Source of the DNA: Henricia sp. BOLD:AAB3569
Taxonomy: Eukaryota; Echinodermata; Asteroidea; Spinulosida; Echinasteridae
DNA length: 64,000 nucleotides
Direction of reading: 5' to 3'
Assembly: GCA_037783545.1 (NCBI GenBank)
Contig: JBBELK010001208.1
Span: 186,001 to 250,000 of the forward strand
Part shown: piece by piece, positions 10,691-25,000 of the stretch
Numbering within the stretch: the first letter of the stretch is position 1
How the letters are laid out: each line of letters opens with the position of its first letter
Translations under genes and position numbers: made by a program
The notes under the pieces: model-generated
Database searches by the model: none
The model's input: the letters and a program-made list of their open reading frames with translations, nothing else
Told to the model about the DNA's origin: nothing

Positions 10691-13600
10691 TGCAAAATTT
10701 GAAGTTCGTCGGAACATTTTTCGACCTCCAAATTTGCCGACGTTTGGACCACACTTTGACCAAATTGCCGAGCCAAACTGGGCTGCGTCAACGACAGTCC
10801 GAAGGACTGAGCATGCGCACGACTCAGGAGTACACCAAAGAGGTGTGTACAGACAGCCACGGTTTGCGTGAGCAGTCAGGAAGCCACAACCCAGTTTTCC
10901 CTAAACTTTGAAATTTCTCTTCCATTTCCCGGCGAAAGTCTGTCAATTTTGTAGGACAAGTGCGCAATATAGAGAGTTTGGAGCATGTAAAATTTGAAGT
11001 TTGTCGGAACATTTTTCGACCTCCAAATTTGCCGACGTTTGGACCACACTTTGACCAAATTTCCGAGCCAAACTGGGCTGTGTCAACGACAGTCCGAAGG
11101 ACTGAGCATGCGCACGACTCAGGAGTACATCAAAGAGGTGTGTACAGACAGCCACGGTTTGCGTGAGCAGTCAGGAAGCCCCAACCCAGTTTTCCCTAAA
11201 CTTTGAAATTTCTCTGCCATTTCCCGGCGAAAGTCTGTCAATTTTGTAGGACAAGTGCGCAATATAGAGAGTTTGGAGCATGCAAAATTTGAAGTTCGTC
11301 GGAACATTTTTCGACCTCCAAATTTGCCGACGTTTGGACCACACTTTGACCAAATTGCCGAGCCAAATTGGGCTGCGTCAACGACAGTCCGAAGGACTGA
11401 GCATGCGCACGACTCAGGAGTACACCAAAGAGGTGTGTACAGACAGCCACGGTGTGCGTGAGCAGTCAGAAGCCCCAACTTAGTTTTTCCTAAAATTTAA
11501 AATTTCTCTGCCATTTCCCGACGAAAGTCTGTCAATTTGTTAGGACAAGTGCGCAATATAGAGAGTTTGGAGCATGCAAAATTTGAAGTTCGTCGGAACA
11601 TTTTTCGACCTCCAAATTTGCCGACGTTTGGACCACACTTTGACCAAATTGCCGAGCCAAACTGGGCTGCGTCAACGACAGTCCGAAGGACTGAGCATGT
11701 GCACGACTCAGGAGTACACCAAAGAGGTGTGTACAGACAGCCACGGTTTGCGTGAGCAGTCATGAAGCCCCAACCCAGTTTTCCCTAAACTTTGAAATTT
11801 CTCTGCCATTTCCCGGCGAAAGTCTGTAAATTTTTTAGGACAAGTGCGCAATATAGAGAGTTTGGAGCATGCAACATTTGAAGATCGTCGGAACATTTTT
11901 CGATCTCCAAATTTGCCGACGTTTGGACCACACTTTGACCAAATTGCCGAGCCAAACTGGGCTGCGTCAACGACAGTCCGAAGGACTGAGCATGCGCACG
12001 ACTCAGGAGTACACCAAAGAGGTGTGTACAGACAGCCACGGTTTGCGTGAGCAGTCATGAAGCCCCAACCCAGTTTTCCCTAAACTTTGAAATTTCTCTG
12101 CCATTTCCCGGCGAAAGTCTGTAAATTTGTTAGGACAAGTGCGCAATATAGAGAGTTTGGAGCATGCACAATTTGAAGTTCGTTGGAACATTTTTCGATC
12201 TCCAAATTTGCCGACGTTTGGATCACACTTTGACCAAATTGCCGAGCCAAACTGGGCTGCGTCAACGACAGTCCGAAGGACTGAGCATGCGCACGACTCA
12301 GGAGTACACCAAAGAGGTGTGTACAGACAGCCACGGTTTGCGTGAGCAGTCAGGAAGCCCCAACCCAGTTTTCCCTAAACTTTGAAATTTCTCTGCCATT
12401 TCCCGGCGAAAGTCTGTCAATTTTTTAAGAAAAGTGCGCAATATAGAGAGTTTGGAGCATGCAAAATTTGAAGTTCGTCGGAACATTTTTCGACCTCCAA
12501 ATTTGCCGACGTTTGGACCACACTTTGACCAAATTGCCGAGCCAAACTGGGCTGCGTCAACGACAGTCCGAAGGACTGAGCATGCGCACGACTCAGGAGT
12601 ACACCAAAGAGGTGTGTACAGACAGCCACGGTTTGCGTGAGCAGTCATGAAGCCCCAACCCAGTTTTCCCTAAACTTTGAAATTTCTCTGCCATTTCCCG
12701 GCGAAAGTCTGTCAATTTTGTAGGACAAGTGCGCAATATAGAGAGTTTGGAGCATGCAAAATTTGAAGTTCGTCGGAACATTTTTCGACCTCCAAATTTG
12801 CCGACGTTTGGACCACACTTTGACCAAATTGCCGAGCCAAACTGGGCTGCGTCAACGACAGTCCGAAGGACTGAGCATGCGCACGACTCAGGAGTACACC
12901 AAAGAGGTGTGTACAGACAGCCACGGTTTGCGTGAGCAGTCAGGAAGCCCCAACCCAGTTTTTCCTAAACTTTGAAATTTCTCTGCCATTTCCCGGCGAA
13001 AGTCTGTCAATTTTTTAGGAAAAGTGCGCAATATAGAGAGTTTGGAGCATGCACAATTTGAAGTTCGTCGGAACATTTTTAGACCTCCAAATTTGCCGAC
13101 GTTTGGACCACACTTTGACAAAATTGCCGAGCCAAACTGGGCTGCGTCAACGACAGTCCGAAGGACTGAGCATGCGCACGACTCAGGAGTACACCAAAGA
13201 GGTGTGTACAGACAGGCACGGTTTGCGTGAGCAGTCAGGAAGCCCCAACCCAGTTTTTCCTAAACTTTGAAATTTATCTGCCATTTCCCGGCGAAAGTCT
13301 GTCAATTTTTTAGGACAAGTGCGCAATATAGAGAGTTTGGAGCATGCAAAATTTGAAGTTCGTCGGAACATTTTTAGACCTCCAAATTTGCCGACGTTTG
13401 GACCACACTTTGACAAAATTGCCGAGCCAAACTGGGCTGCGTCAACGACAGTCCGAAGGACTGAGCATGCGCACGACTCAGGAGTACACCAAAGAGGTGT
13501 GTACAGACAGCCACGGTTTGCGTGAGCAGTCAGGAAGCCCCAACCCAGTTTTCCCTAAACTTTGAAATTTCTCTGCCATTTCCCGGCGAAAGTCTGTCAA

Positions 13601-14699
13601 TTTTTTAGGACAAGTGCGCAATATAGAGAGTTTGGAGCATGCAAAATTTGAAGTTCGTCGGAACATTTGTCGACCTCCAAATTTGCCGACGTTTGGACCA
13701 CACTTGACCAAATTGCCGAGCCAAACTGGGCTGCGTCAACGACAGTCCGAAGGACTGAGCATGCGCACGACTCAGGAGTACACCAAAGAGGTGTGTACAG
13801 ACAGCCACGGTTTGCGTGAGCAGTCAGGAAGCCCCAACCCAGTTTTCCCTAAACTTTGAAATTTCTCTTCCATTTCCCGGCGAAAGTCTGTCAATTTTTT
13901 AGGACAAGTGCGCAATATAGAGAGTTTGGAGCATGTAAAATTTGAAGTTCGTCGGAACATTTTTCGACCTCCAAATTTGCCGACGTTTGGACCACACTTT
14001 GACCAAATTTCCGAGCCAAACTGGGCTGTGTCAACGACAGTCCGAAGGACTGAGCATGCGCACGACTCAGGAGTACATCAAAGAGGTGTGTACAGACAGC
14101 CACGGTTTGCGTGAGCAGTCAGGAAGCCCCAACCCAGTTTTCCCTAAACTTTGAAATTTCTCTGCCATTTCCCGGCGAAAGTCTGTCAATTTTGTAGGAC
14201 AAGTGCGCAATATAGAGAGTTTGGAGCATGCAAAATTTGAAGTTCGTCGGAACATTTTTCGACCTCCAAATTTGCCGACGTTTGGACCACACTTTGACCA
14301 AATTGCCGAGCCAAATTGGGCTGCGTCAACGACAGTCCGAAGGACTGAGCATGCGCACGACTCAGGAGTACACCAAAGAGGTGTGTACAGACAGCCACGG
14401 TGTGCGTGAGCAGTCAGAAGCCCCAACTTAGTTTTTCCTAAACTTTAAAATTTCTCTGCCATTTCCCGACGAAAGTCTGTCAATTTTTTAGGACAAGTGC
14501 GCAATATAGAGAGTTTGGAGCATGCAAAATTTGAAGTTCGTCGGAACATTTTTCGACCTCCAAATTTGCCGACGTTTGGACCATACTTTGACCAAATTGC
14601 CGAGCCAAACTGGGCTGCGTCAACGACAGTCCGAAGTACTGAGCATGCGCACGACTCAGGAGTACACCAAAGAGGTGTGTACAGACAGCCACGGTTTGC

Positions 14700-17600
14700 G
14701 TGAGCAGTCAGGAAGCCCCAACCCAGTTTTCCCTAAACTTTGAAATTTCTCTGCCATTTCCCGGCGAAAGTCTGTCAATTTTGTAGGACAAGTGCGCAAT
14801 ATAGAGAGTTTGGAGCATGCAAAATTTGAAGTTCGTCGGAACATTTTTCGACCTCCAAATTTGCCGACGTTTGGACCACACTTTGACCAAATTGCCGAGC
14901 CAAATTGGGCTGCGTCAACGACAGTCCGAAGGACTGAGCATGCGCACGACTCAGGAGTACACCAAAGAGGTGTGTACAGACAGCCACGGTGTGCGTGAGC
15001 AGTCAGGAAGCCCCAACCCAGTTTTCCCCAAACTTTGAAATTTCTCTGCCATTTCCCGGCGAAAGTCTGTCAATTTTTTAGGACAAGTGCGCAATATAGA
15101 GAGTTTGGAGCATGCAAAATTTGAAGTTCGTCGGAACATTTTTCGACCTCCAAATTTGCCGACGTTTGGACCACACTTTGACCAAATTGCCGAGCCAAAC
15201 TGGGCTGCGTCAACGACAGTCCGAAGGACTGAGCATGCGCACGACTCAGGAGTACACCAAAGAGGTGTGTACAGACAGCCACGGTTTGCGTGAGCAGTCA
15301 TGAAGCCCCAACCCAGTTTTCCCTAAACTTTGAAATTTCTCTGCCATTTCCCGGCGAAAGTCTGTCAATTTTGTAGGACAAGTGCGCAATATAGAGAGTT
15401 TGGAGCATGTAAAATTTGAAGTTCGTCGGAACATTTTTCGACCTCCAAATTTGCCGACGTTTGGACCACACTTTGACCAAATTTCCGAGCCAAACTGGGC
15501 TGTGTCAACGACAGTCCGAAGGACTGAGCATGCGCACGACTCAGGAGTACATCAAAGAGGTGTGTACAGACAGCCACGGTTTGCGTGAGCAGTCAGGAAG
15601 CCCCAACCCAGTTTTCCCTAAACTTTGAAATTTCTCTGCCATTTCCCGGCGAAAGTCTGTCAATTTTGTAGGACAAGTGCGCAATATAGAGAGTTTGGAG
15701 CATGCAAAATTTGAAGTTCGTCGGAACATTTTTCGACCTCCAAATTTGCCGACGTTTGGACCACACTTTGACCAAATTGCCGAGCCAAATTGGGCTGCGT
15801 CAACGACAGTCCGAAGGACTGAGCATGCGCACGACTCAGGAGTACACCAAAGAGGTGTGTACAGACAGCCACGGTGTGCGTGAGCAGTCAGGAAGCCCCA
15901 ACCCAGTTTTCCCCAAACTTTGAAATTTCTCTGCCATTTCCCGGCGAAAGTCTGTCAATTTTTTAGGACAAGTGCGCAATATAGAGAGTTTGGAGCATGC
16001 AAAATTTGAAGTTCGTCGGAACATTTTTCGACCTCCAAATTTGCCGACGTTTGGACCACACTTTGACCAAATTGCCGAGCCAAACTGGGCTGCGTCAACG
16101 ACAGTCCGAAGGACTGAGCATGCGCACGACTCAGGAGTACACCAAAGAGGTGTGTACAGACAGCCACGGTTTGCGTGAGCAGTCATGAAGCACCAACCCA
16201 GTTTTCCCTAAACTTTGAAATTTCTCTGCCATTTCCCGGCGAAAGTCTGTCAATTTTGTAGGACAAGTGCGCAATATAGAGAGTTTGGAGCATGCAAAAT
16301 TTGAAGTTCGTCGGAACATTTTTCGACCTCCAAATTTGCCGACGTTTGGACCACACTTTGACCAAATTGCCGAGCCAAACTGGGCTGCGTCAACGACAGT
16401 CCGAAGGACTGAGCATGCGCACGACTCAGGAGTACACCAAAGAGGTGTGCACAGACAGCCACGGTTTGCGTGAGCAGTCAGGAAGCCCCAACCCAGTTTT
16501 CCCTAAACTTTGAAATTTCTCTGCCATTTCCCGGCGAAAGTCTGTCAATTTTGTAGGACAAGTGCGCAATATAGAGAGTTTGGAGCATGCAAAATTTGAA
16601 GTTCGTCGGAACATTTTTCGACCTCCAAATTTGCCGACGTTTGGACCACACTTTGACCAAATTGCCGAGCCAAACTGGGCTGCGTCAACGACAGTCCGAA
16701 GGACTGAGCATGCGCACGACTCAGGAGTACACCAAAGAGGTGTGTACAGACAGCCACGGTTTGCGTGAGCAGTCAGGAAGCCCCAACCCAGTTTTCCCTA
16801 AACTTTGAAATTTCTCTGCCATTTCCCGGCGAAAGTCTGTCAATTGTTTAGGACAAGTGCGCAATATAGAGAGTTTGGATCATGCAAAATTTGAAGTTCG
16901 TCCGAACATTTTTCGACCTCCAAATTTGCCGACGTTTGGACCACACTTTGACCAAATTGCCGAGCCAAACTGGGCTGCGTCAACGACAGTCCGAAGGACT
17001 GAGCATGCGCACGACTCAGGAGTACACCAAAGAGGTGTGTACAGACAGCCACGGTTTGCGTGAGCAGTCAGGAAGCCCCAACCCAGTTTTCCCTAAACTT
17101 TGAAATTTCTCTGCCATTTCCCGGCGAAAGTCTGTCAATTTTGTAGGACAAGTGCGCAATATAGAGAGTTTGGAGCATGCAAAATTTGAAGTTCGTCGGA
17201 ACATTTTTCGACCTCCAAATTTGCCGACGTTTGGACCACACTTTGACCAAATTGCCGAGCCAAATTGGGCTGCGTCAACGACAGTCCGAAGGACTGAGCA
17301 TGCGCACGACTCAGGAGTACACCAAAGAGGTGTGTACAGACAGCCACGGTGTGCGTGAGCAGTCAGGAAGCCCCAACCCAGTTTTCCCCAAACTTTGAAA
17401 TTTCTCTGCCATTTCCCGGCGAAAGTCTGTCAATTTTTTAGGACAAGTGCGCAATATAGAGAGTTTGGAGCATGCAAAATTTGAAGTTCGTCGGAACATT
17501 TTTCGACCTCCAAATTTGCCGACGTTTGGACCACACTTTGACCAAATTGCCGAGCCAAACTGGGCTGCGTCAACGACAGTCCGAAGGACTGAGCATGCGC

Positions 17601-19402
17601 ACGACTCAGGAGTACACCAAAGAGGTGTGTACAGACAGCCACGGTTTGCGTGAGCAGTCATGAAGCCCCAACCCAGTTTTCCCTAAACTTTGAAATTTCT
17701 CTGCCATTTCCCGGCGAAAGTCTGTCAATTTTGTAGGACAAGTGCGCAATATAGAGAGTTTGGAGCATGTAAAATTTGAAGTTCGTCGGAACATTTTTCG
17801 ACCTCCAAATTTGCCGACGTTTGGACCACACTTTGACCAAATTTCCGAGCCAAACTGGGCTGTGTCAACGACAGTCCGAAGGACTGAGCATGCGCACGAC
17901 TCAGGAGTACATCAAAGAGGTGTGTACAGACAGCCACGGTTTGCGTGAGCAGTCAGGAAGCCCCAACCCAGTTTTCCCTAAACTTTGAAATTTCTCTGCC
18001 ATTTCCCGGCGAAAGTCTGTCAATTTTGTAGGACAAGTGCGCAATATAGAGAGTTTGGAGCATGCAAAATTTGAAGTTCGTCGGAACATTTTTCGACCTC
18101 CAAATTTGCCGACGTTTGGACCACACTTTGACCAAATTGCCGAGCCAAATTGGGCTGCGTCAACGACAGTCCGAAGGACTGAGCATGCGCACGACTCAGG
18201 AGTACACCAAAGAGGTGTGTACAGACAGCCACGGTGTGCGTGAGCAGTCAGGAAGCCCCAACCCAGTTTTCCCCAAACTTTGAAATTTCTCTGCCATTTC
18301 CCGGCGAAAGTCTGTCAATTTTTTAGGACAAGTGCGCAATATAGAGAGTTTGGAGCATGCAAAATTTGAAGTTCGTCGGAACATTTTTCGACCTCCAAAT
18401 TTGCCGACGTTTGGACCACACTTTGACCAAATTGCCGAGCCAAACTGGGCTGCGTCAACGACAGTCCGAAGGACTGAGCATGCGCACGACTCAGGAGTAC
18501 ACCAAAGAGGTGTGTACAGACAGCCACGGTTTGCGTGAGCAGTCATGAAGCACCAACCCAGTTTTCCCTAAACTTTGAAATTTCTCTGCCATTTCCCGGC
18601 GAAAGTCTGTCAATTTTGTAGGACAAGTGCGCAATATAGAGAGTTTGGAGCATGCAAAATTTGAAGTTCGTCGGAACATTTTTCGACCTCCAAATTTGCC
18701 GACGTTTGGACCACACTTTGACCAAATTGCCGAGCCAAACTGGGCTGCGTCAACGACAGTCCGAAGGACTGAGCATGCGCACGACTCAGGAGTACACCAA
18801 AGAGGTGTGCACAGACAGCCACGGTTTGCGTGAGCAGTCAGGAAGCCCCAACCCAGTTTTCCCTAAACTTTGAAATTTCTCTGCCATTTCCCGGCGAAAG
18901 TCTGTCAATTTTGTAGGACAAGTGCGCAATATAGAGAGTTTGGAGCATGCAAAATTTGAAGTTCGTCGGAACATTTTTCGACCTCCAAATTTGCCGACGT
19001 TTGGACCACACTTTGACCAAATTGCCGAGCCAAACTGGGCTGCGTCAACGACAGTCCGAAGGACTGAGCATGCGCACGACTCAGGAGTACACCAAAGAGG
19101 TGTGTACAGACAGCCACGGTTTGCGTGAGCAGTCAGGAAGCCCCAACCCAGTTTTCCCTAAACTTTGAAATTTCTCTGCCATTTCCCGGCGAAAGTCTGT
19201 CAATTGTTTAGGACAAGTGCGCAATATAGAGAGTTTGGATCATGCAAAATTTGAAGTTCGTCCGAACATTTTTCGACCTCCAAATTTGCCGACGTTTGGA
19301 CCACACTTTGACCAAATTGCCGAGCCAAACTGGGCTGCGTCAACGACAGTCCGAAGGACTGAGCATGCGCACGACTCAGGAGTACACCAAAGAGGTGTGT
19401 AC
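14700..19402. repeat. Higher-order repeat, period 2360 bp (8 monomers, about 2 copies)
   Basis: Eight consecutive monomers starting at about 14792 match those starting at about 17152, at a constant offset of 2360 bp (8 x 295). Shared markers include GCAGTCATGAAGCACC at 16180 and 18540, GAGGTGTGCACAGAC at 16443 and 18803, and GGATCATGC with CGTCCGAAC at about 16877 and 19237. The first copy also holds an internal three-monomer (885-bp) repeat: the monomers at 14792 and 15087 recur at 15677 and 15972. The match ends at 19403, where TACATACAG replaces TACAGACAG. Confidence 0.87.
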
Positions 19403-22090
19403 ATACAGCCACGGTTTGCGTGAGCAGTCAGGAAGCCCCAACCCAGTTTTCCCTAAACTTTGAAATTTCTCTGCCATTTCTCGAAGAAAGTCTGTCAATT
19501 TTTTAGGACAAGTGCGCAATATAGAGAGTTTGGAGCATGCAAAATTTGAAGTTCGTCGGAACATTTTTCGACCTCCAAATTTGCCGACGTTTGGACCACA
19601 CTTTGACCAAATTGCCGAGCCAAACTGGGCTGCGTCAACGACAGTCCGAAGGACTGAGCATGCGCACGACTCAGGAGTACACCAAAGAGGTGTGTACAGA
19701 CAGCCACGGTTTGCGTGAGCAGTCAGGAAGCCCCAACCCAGTTTTCCCTAAACTTTGAAATTTCTCTGCCATTTCCCGGCGAAAGTCTGTCAATTTTTTA
19801 GGACAAGTGCGCAATATAGAGAGTTTGGAGCTTGCAAAATTTGAAGTTCGTCGGAACATTTTTCGACCTCCAAATTTGCCGACGTTTGGACCACACTTGA
19901 CCAAATTGCCGAGCCAAACTGGGCTGCGTCAACGACAGTCCGAAGGACTGAGCATGCGCACGACTCAGGAGTACACCAAAGAGGTGTGTACAAACAGCCA
20001 CGGTGTGCGTGAGCAGTCAGAAGCCCCAACTTAGTTTTTCCTAAACTTTAAAATTTCTCTGCCATTTCCCGACGAAAGTCTGTCAATTTTGTAGGACAAG
20101 TGCGCAATATAGAGAGTTTGGAGCATGCAAAATTTGAAGTTCGTCGGAACATTTTTCGACCTCCAAATTTGCCGACGTTTGGACCACACTTTGACCAAAT
20201 TGCCGAGCCAAATTGGGCTGCGTCAACGACAGTCCGAAGGACTGAGCATGCGCACGACTCAGGAGTACACCAAAGAGATGTGTACAGACAGCCACGGTGT
20301 GCGTGAGCAGTCAGGAAGCCCCAACCCAGTTTTCCCCAAACTTTGAAATTTCTCTGCCATTTCCCGGCGAAAGTCTGTTAATTTTTTAGGACAAGTGCGC
20401 AATATAGAGAGTTTGGAGCATGCAAAATTTGAAGTTCGTCGGAACATTTTTCGACCTCCAAATTTGCCGACGTTTGGACCACACTTTGACCAAATTGCCG
20501 AGCCAAACTGGGCTGCGTCAACGACAGTCCGAAGGACTGAGCATGCGCACGACTCAGGAGTACACCAAAGAGGTGTGTACAGACAGCCACGGTTTGCGTG
20601 AGCAGTCATGAAGCACCAACCCAGTTTTCCCTAAACTTTGAAATTTCTCTGCCATTTCCCGGCAAAAGTCTGTCAATTTTGTAGGACAAGTGCGCAATAT
20701 AGAGAGTTTGGAGCATGCAAAATTTGAAGTTCGTCGGAACATTTTTCGACCTCCAAATTTGCCGACGTTTGGACCACACTTTGACCAAATTGCCGAGCCA
20801 AACTGGGCTGCGTCAACGACAGTCCGAAGGACTGAGCATGCGCACGACTCAGGAGTACACCAAAGAGGTGTGCACAGACAGCCACGGTTTGCGTGAGCAG
20901 TCAGGAAGCCCCAACCCAGTTTTCCCTAAACTTTGAAATTTCTCTGCCATTTCCCGGCGAAAGTCTGTCAATTTTGTAGGACAAGTGCGCAATATAGAGA
21001 GTTTGGAGCATGCAAAATTTGAAGTTCGTCGGAACATTTTTCGACCTCCAAATTTGCCGACGTTTGGACCACACTTTGACCAAATTGCCGAGCCAAACTG
21101 GGCTGCGTCAACGACAGTCCGAAGGACTGAGCATGCGCACGACTCAGGAGTACACCAAAGAGGTGTGTACAGACAGCCACGGTTTGCGTGAGCAGTCAGG
21201 AAGCCCCAACCCAGTTTTCCCTAAACTTTGAAATTTCTCTGCCATTTCCCGGCGAAAGTCTGTCAATTGTTTAGGACAAGTGCGCAATATAGAGAGTTTG
21301 GATCATGCAAAATTTGAAGTTCGTCCGAACATTTTTCGACCTCCAAATTTGCCGACGTTTGGACCACACTTTGACCAAATTGCCGAGCCAAACTGGGCTG
21401 CGTCAACGACAGTCCGAAGGACTGAGCATGCGCACGACTCAGGAGTACACCAAAGAGGTGTGTACATACAGCCACGGTTTGCGTGAGCAGTCAGGAAGCC
21501 CCAACCCAGTTTTCCCTAAACTTTGAAATTTCTCTGCCATTTCTCGAAGAAAGTCTGTCAATTTTTTAGGACAAGTGCGCAATATAGAGAGTTTGGAGCA
21601 TGCAAAATTTGAAGTTCGTCGGAACATTTTTCGACCTCCAAATTTGCCGACGTTTGGACCACACTTTGACCAAATTGCCGAGCCAAACTGGGCTGCGTCA
21701 ACGACAGTCCGAAGGACTGAGCATGCGCACGACTCAGGAGTACACCAAAGAGGTGTGTACAGACAGCCACGGTTTGCGTGAGCAGTCAGGAAGCCCCAAC
21801 CCAGTTTTCCCTAAACTTTGAAATTTCTCTGCCATTTCCCGGCGAAAGTCTGTCAATTTTTTAGGACAAGTGCGCAATATAGAGAGTTTGGAGCTTGCAA
21901 AATTTGAAGTTCGTCGGAACATTTTTCGACCTCCAAATTTGCCGACGTTTGGACCACACTTGACCAAATTGCCGAGCCAAACTGGGCTGCGTCAACGACA
22001 GTCCGAAGGACTGAGCATGCGCACGACTCAGGAGTACACCAAAGAGGTGTGTACAGACAGCCACGGTGTGCGTGAGCAGTCAGAAGCCCC
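18037..22090. repeat. Higher-order repeat, period 2063 bp (7 monomers, about 2 copies)
   Basis: The monomers beginning at 18037, 18332, 18627, 18922, 19217, 19512 and 19807 recur at 20100, 20395, 20690, 20985, 21280, 21575 and 21870. Private differences such as GAGATGTGTAC at 20277, GGCAAAAGTC at 20661 and GTACAAACAG at 19988 separate the copies. This repeat overlaps the 2360-bp repeat, so the amplifications were nested. The monomer that carries the retrotransposon at 30.9 kb is a third member of this series. Confidence 0.86.
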
Positions 22091-25000
22091 AACTTAGTTT
22101 TTCCTAAACTTTAAAATTTCTCTGCCATTTCCCGACGAAAGTCTGTCAATTTTTTAGGACAAGTGCGCAATATAGAGAGTTTGGAGCATGCAAAATTTGA
22201 AGTTCGTCGGAACATTTTTCGACCTCCAAATTTGCCGACGTTTGGACCACACTTTGACCAAATTGCCGAGCCAAACTGGGCTGCGTCAACGACAGTCCGA
22301 AGGACTGAGCATGCGCACGACTCAGGAGTACACCAAAGAGGTGTGTACAGACAGCCACGGTTTGCGTGAGCAGTCAGGAAGCCCCAACCCAGTTTTCCCT
22401 AAACTTTGAAATTTCTCTGCCATTTCCCGGCGAAAGTCTGTCAATTTTGTAGGACAAGTGCGCAATATAGAGAGTTTGGAGCATGCAAAATTTGAAGTTC
22501 GTCGGAACATTTTTCGACCTCCAAATTTGCCGACGTTTGGACCACACTTTGACCAAATTGCCGAGCCAAATTGGGCTGCGTCAACGACAGTCCGAAGGAC
22601 TGAGCATGCGCACGACTCAGGAGTACACCAAAGAGGTGTGTACAGACAGCCACGGTGTGCGTGAGCAGTCAGGAAGCCCCAACCCAGTTTTCCCCAAACT
22701 TTGAAATTTCTCTGCCATTTCCCCGCGAAAGTCTGTCAATTTTTTAGGACAAGTGCGCAATATAGAGAGTTTGGAGCATGCAAAATTTGAAGTTCGTCGG
22801 AACATTTTTCGACCTCCAAATTTGCCGACGTTTGGACCACACTTTGACCAAATTGCCGAGCCAAACTGGGCTGCGTCAACGACAGTCCGAAGGACTGAGC
22901 ATGCGCACGACTCAGGAGTACACCAAAGAGGTGTGTACAGACAGCCACGGTTTGCGTGAGCAGTCAGGAAGCCCCAACCCAGTTTTCCCTAAACTTTGAA
23001 ATTTCTCTGCCATTTCCCGGCGAAAGTCTGTCAATTTTGTAGGACAAGTGCGCAATATAGAGAGTTTGGAGCATGCAAAATGTGAAGTTCGTCGGAACAT
23101 TTTTCGACCTCCAAATTTGCCGACGTTTGGACCACACTTTGACCAAATTGCCGAGCCAAACTGGGCTGCGTCAACGACAGTCCGAAGGACTGAGCATGCG
23201 CACGACTCAGGAGTACACCAAAGAGGTGTGTACAGACAGCCACGGTTTGCGTGAGCAGTCAGGAAGCCCCAACCCAGTTTTCCCTAAACTTTGAAATTTC
23301 TCTGCCATTTCCCGGCGAAAGTCTGTAAATTTTTTAGGACAAGTGCGCAATATAGAGAGTTTGGAGCATGCAACATTTGAAGATCGTCGGAACATTTTTC
23401 GATCTCCAAATTTGCCGACGTTTGGACCACACTTTGACCAAATTGCCGAGCCAAACTGGGCTGCGTCAACGACAGTCCGAAGGACTGAGCATGCGCACGA
23501 CTCAGGAGTACACCAAAGAGGTGTGTACAGACAGCCACGGTTTGCGTGAGCAGTCATGAAGCCCCAACCCAGTTTTCCCTAAACTTTGAAATTTCTCTGC
23601 CATTTCCCGGCGAAAGTCTGTAAATTTTTTAGGACAAGTGCGCAATATAGAGAGTTTGGAGCATGCACAATTTGAAGTTCGTCGGAACATTTTTCGATCT
23701 CCAAATTTGCCGACGTTTGGATCACACTTTGACCAAATTGCCGAGCCAAACTGGGCTGCGTCAACGACAGTCCGAAGGACTGAGCATGCGCACGACTCAG
23801 GAGTACACCAAAGAGGTGTGTACAGACAGCCACGGTTTGCGTGAGCAGTCAGGAAGCCCCAACCCAGTTTTCCCTAAACTTTGAAATTTCTCTGCCATTT
23901 CCCGAAGAAAGTCTGTCAATTTTTTAGGACAAGTGCGCAATATAGAGAGTTTGGAGCATGCAAAATTTGAAGTTCGTCGGAACATTTTTCGACCTCCAAA
24001 TTTGCCGACGTTTGGACCACACTTTGACCAAATTGCCCAGCCAAACTGGGCTGCGTCAACGACAGTCCGAAGGACTGAGCATGCGCACGACTCAGGAGTA
24101 CACCAAAGAGGTGTGTACATACAACCACGGTTTGCGTGAGCAGTCAGGAAGCCCCAACCCAGTTTTCCCTAAACTTTGAAATTTCTCTGCCATTTCCCGG
24201 CGAAAGTCTGTCAATTTTTTAGTACAAGTGCGCAATATAGAGAGTTTGGAGCATGCAAAATTTGAAATTCGTCGGAACATTTTTCGACCTCCAAATTTGC
24301 CGACGTTTGGACCACACTTTGACAAAATTGCCGAGCCAAACTGGGCTGCGTCAACGACAGTCCGAAGGACTGAGCATGCGCACGACTCAGGAGTACACCA
24401 AAGAGGTGTGTACAGACAGCCACGGTTTGCGTGAGCAGTCAGGAAGCCCCAACCCAGTTTTCCCTAAACTTTGAAATTTCTCTGCCATTTCCCGAAGAAA
24501 GTCTGTCAATTTTTTAGGACAAGTGCGCAATATAGAGAGTTTGGAGCATGCAACATTTGAAGTTCGTCGGAACATCTTTCGACCTCCAAATTTGCCGACG
24601 TTTGGACCACACTTTGACAAAATTGCCGAGCCAAACTGGGCTGCGTCAACGACAGTCCGAAGGACTGAGCATGCGCACGACTCAGGAGTACACCAAAGAG
24701 GTGTGTACATACAACCACGGTTTGCGTGAGCAGTCAGGAAGCCCCAACCCAGTTTTCCCTAAACTTTGAAATTTCTCTGCCATTTCCCGGCGAAAGTCTG
24801 TCAATTTTTTAGTACAAGTGCGCAATATAGAGAGTTTGGAGCATGCAAAATTTGAAGTTCGTCGGAACATTTTTCGACCTCCAAATTTGCCGACGTTTGG
24901 ACCACACTTTGACAAAATTGCCGAGCCAAACTGGGCTGCGTCAACGACAGTCCGAAGGACTGAGCATGCGCACGACTCAGGAGTACACCAAAGAGGTGTG

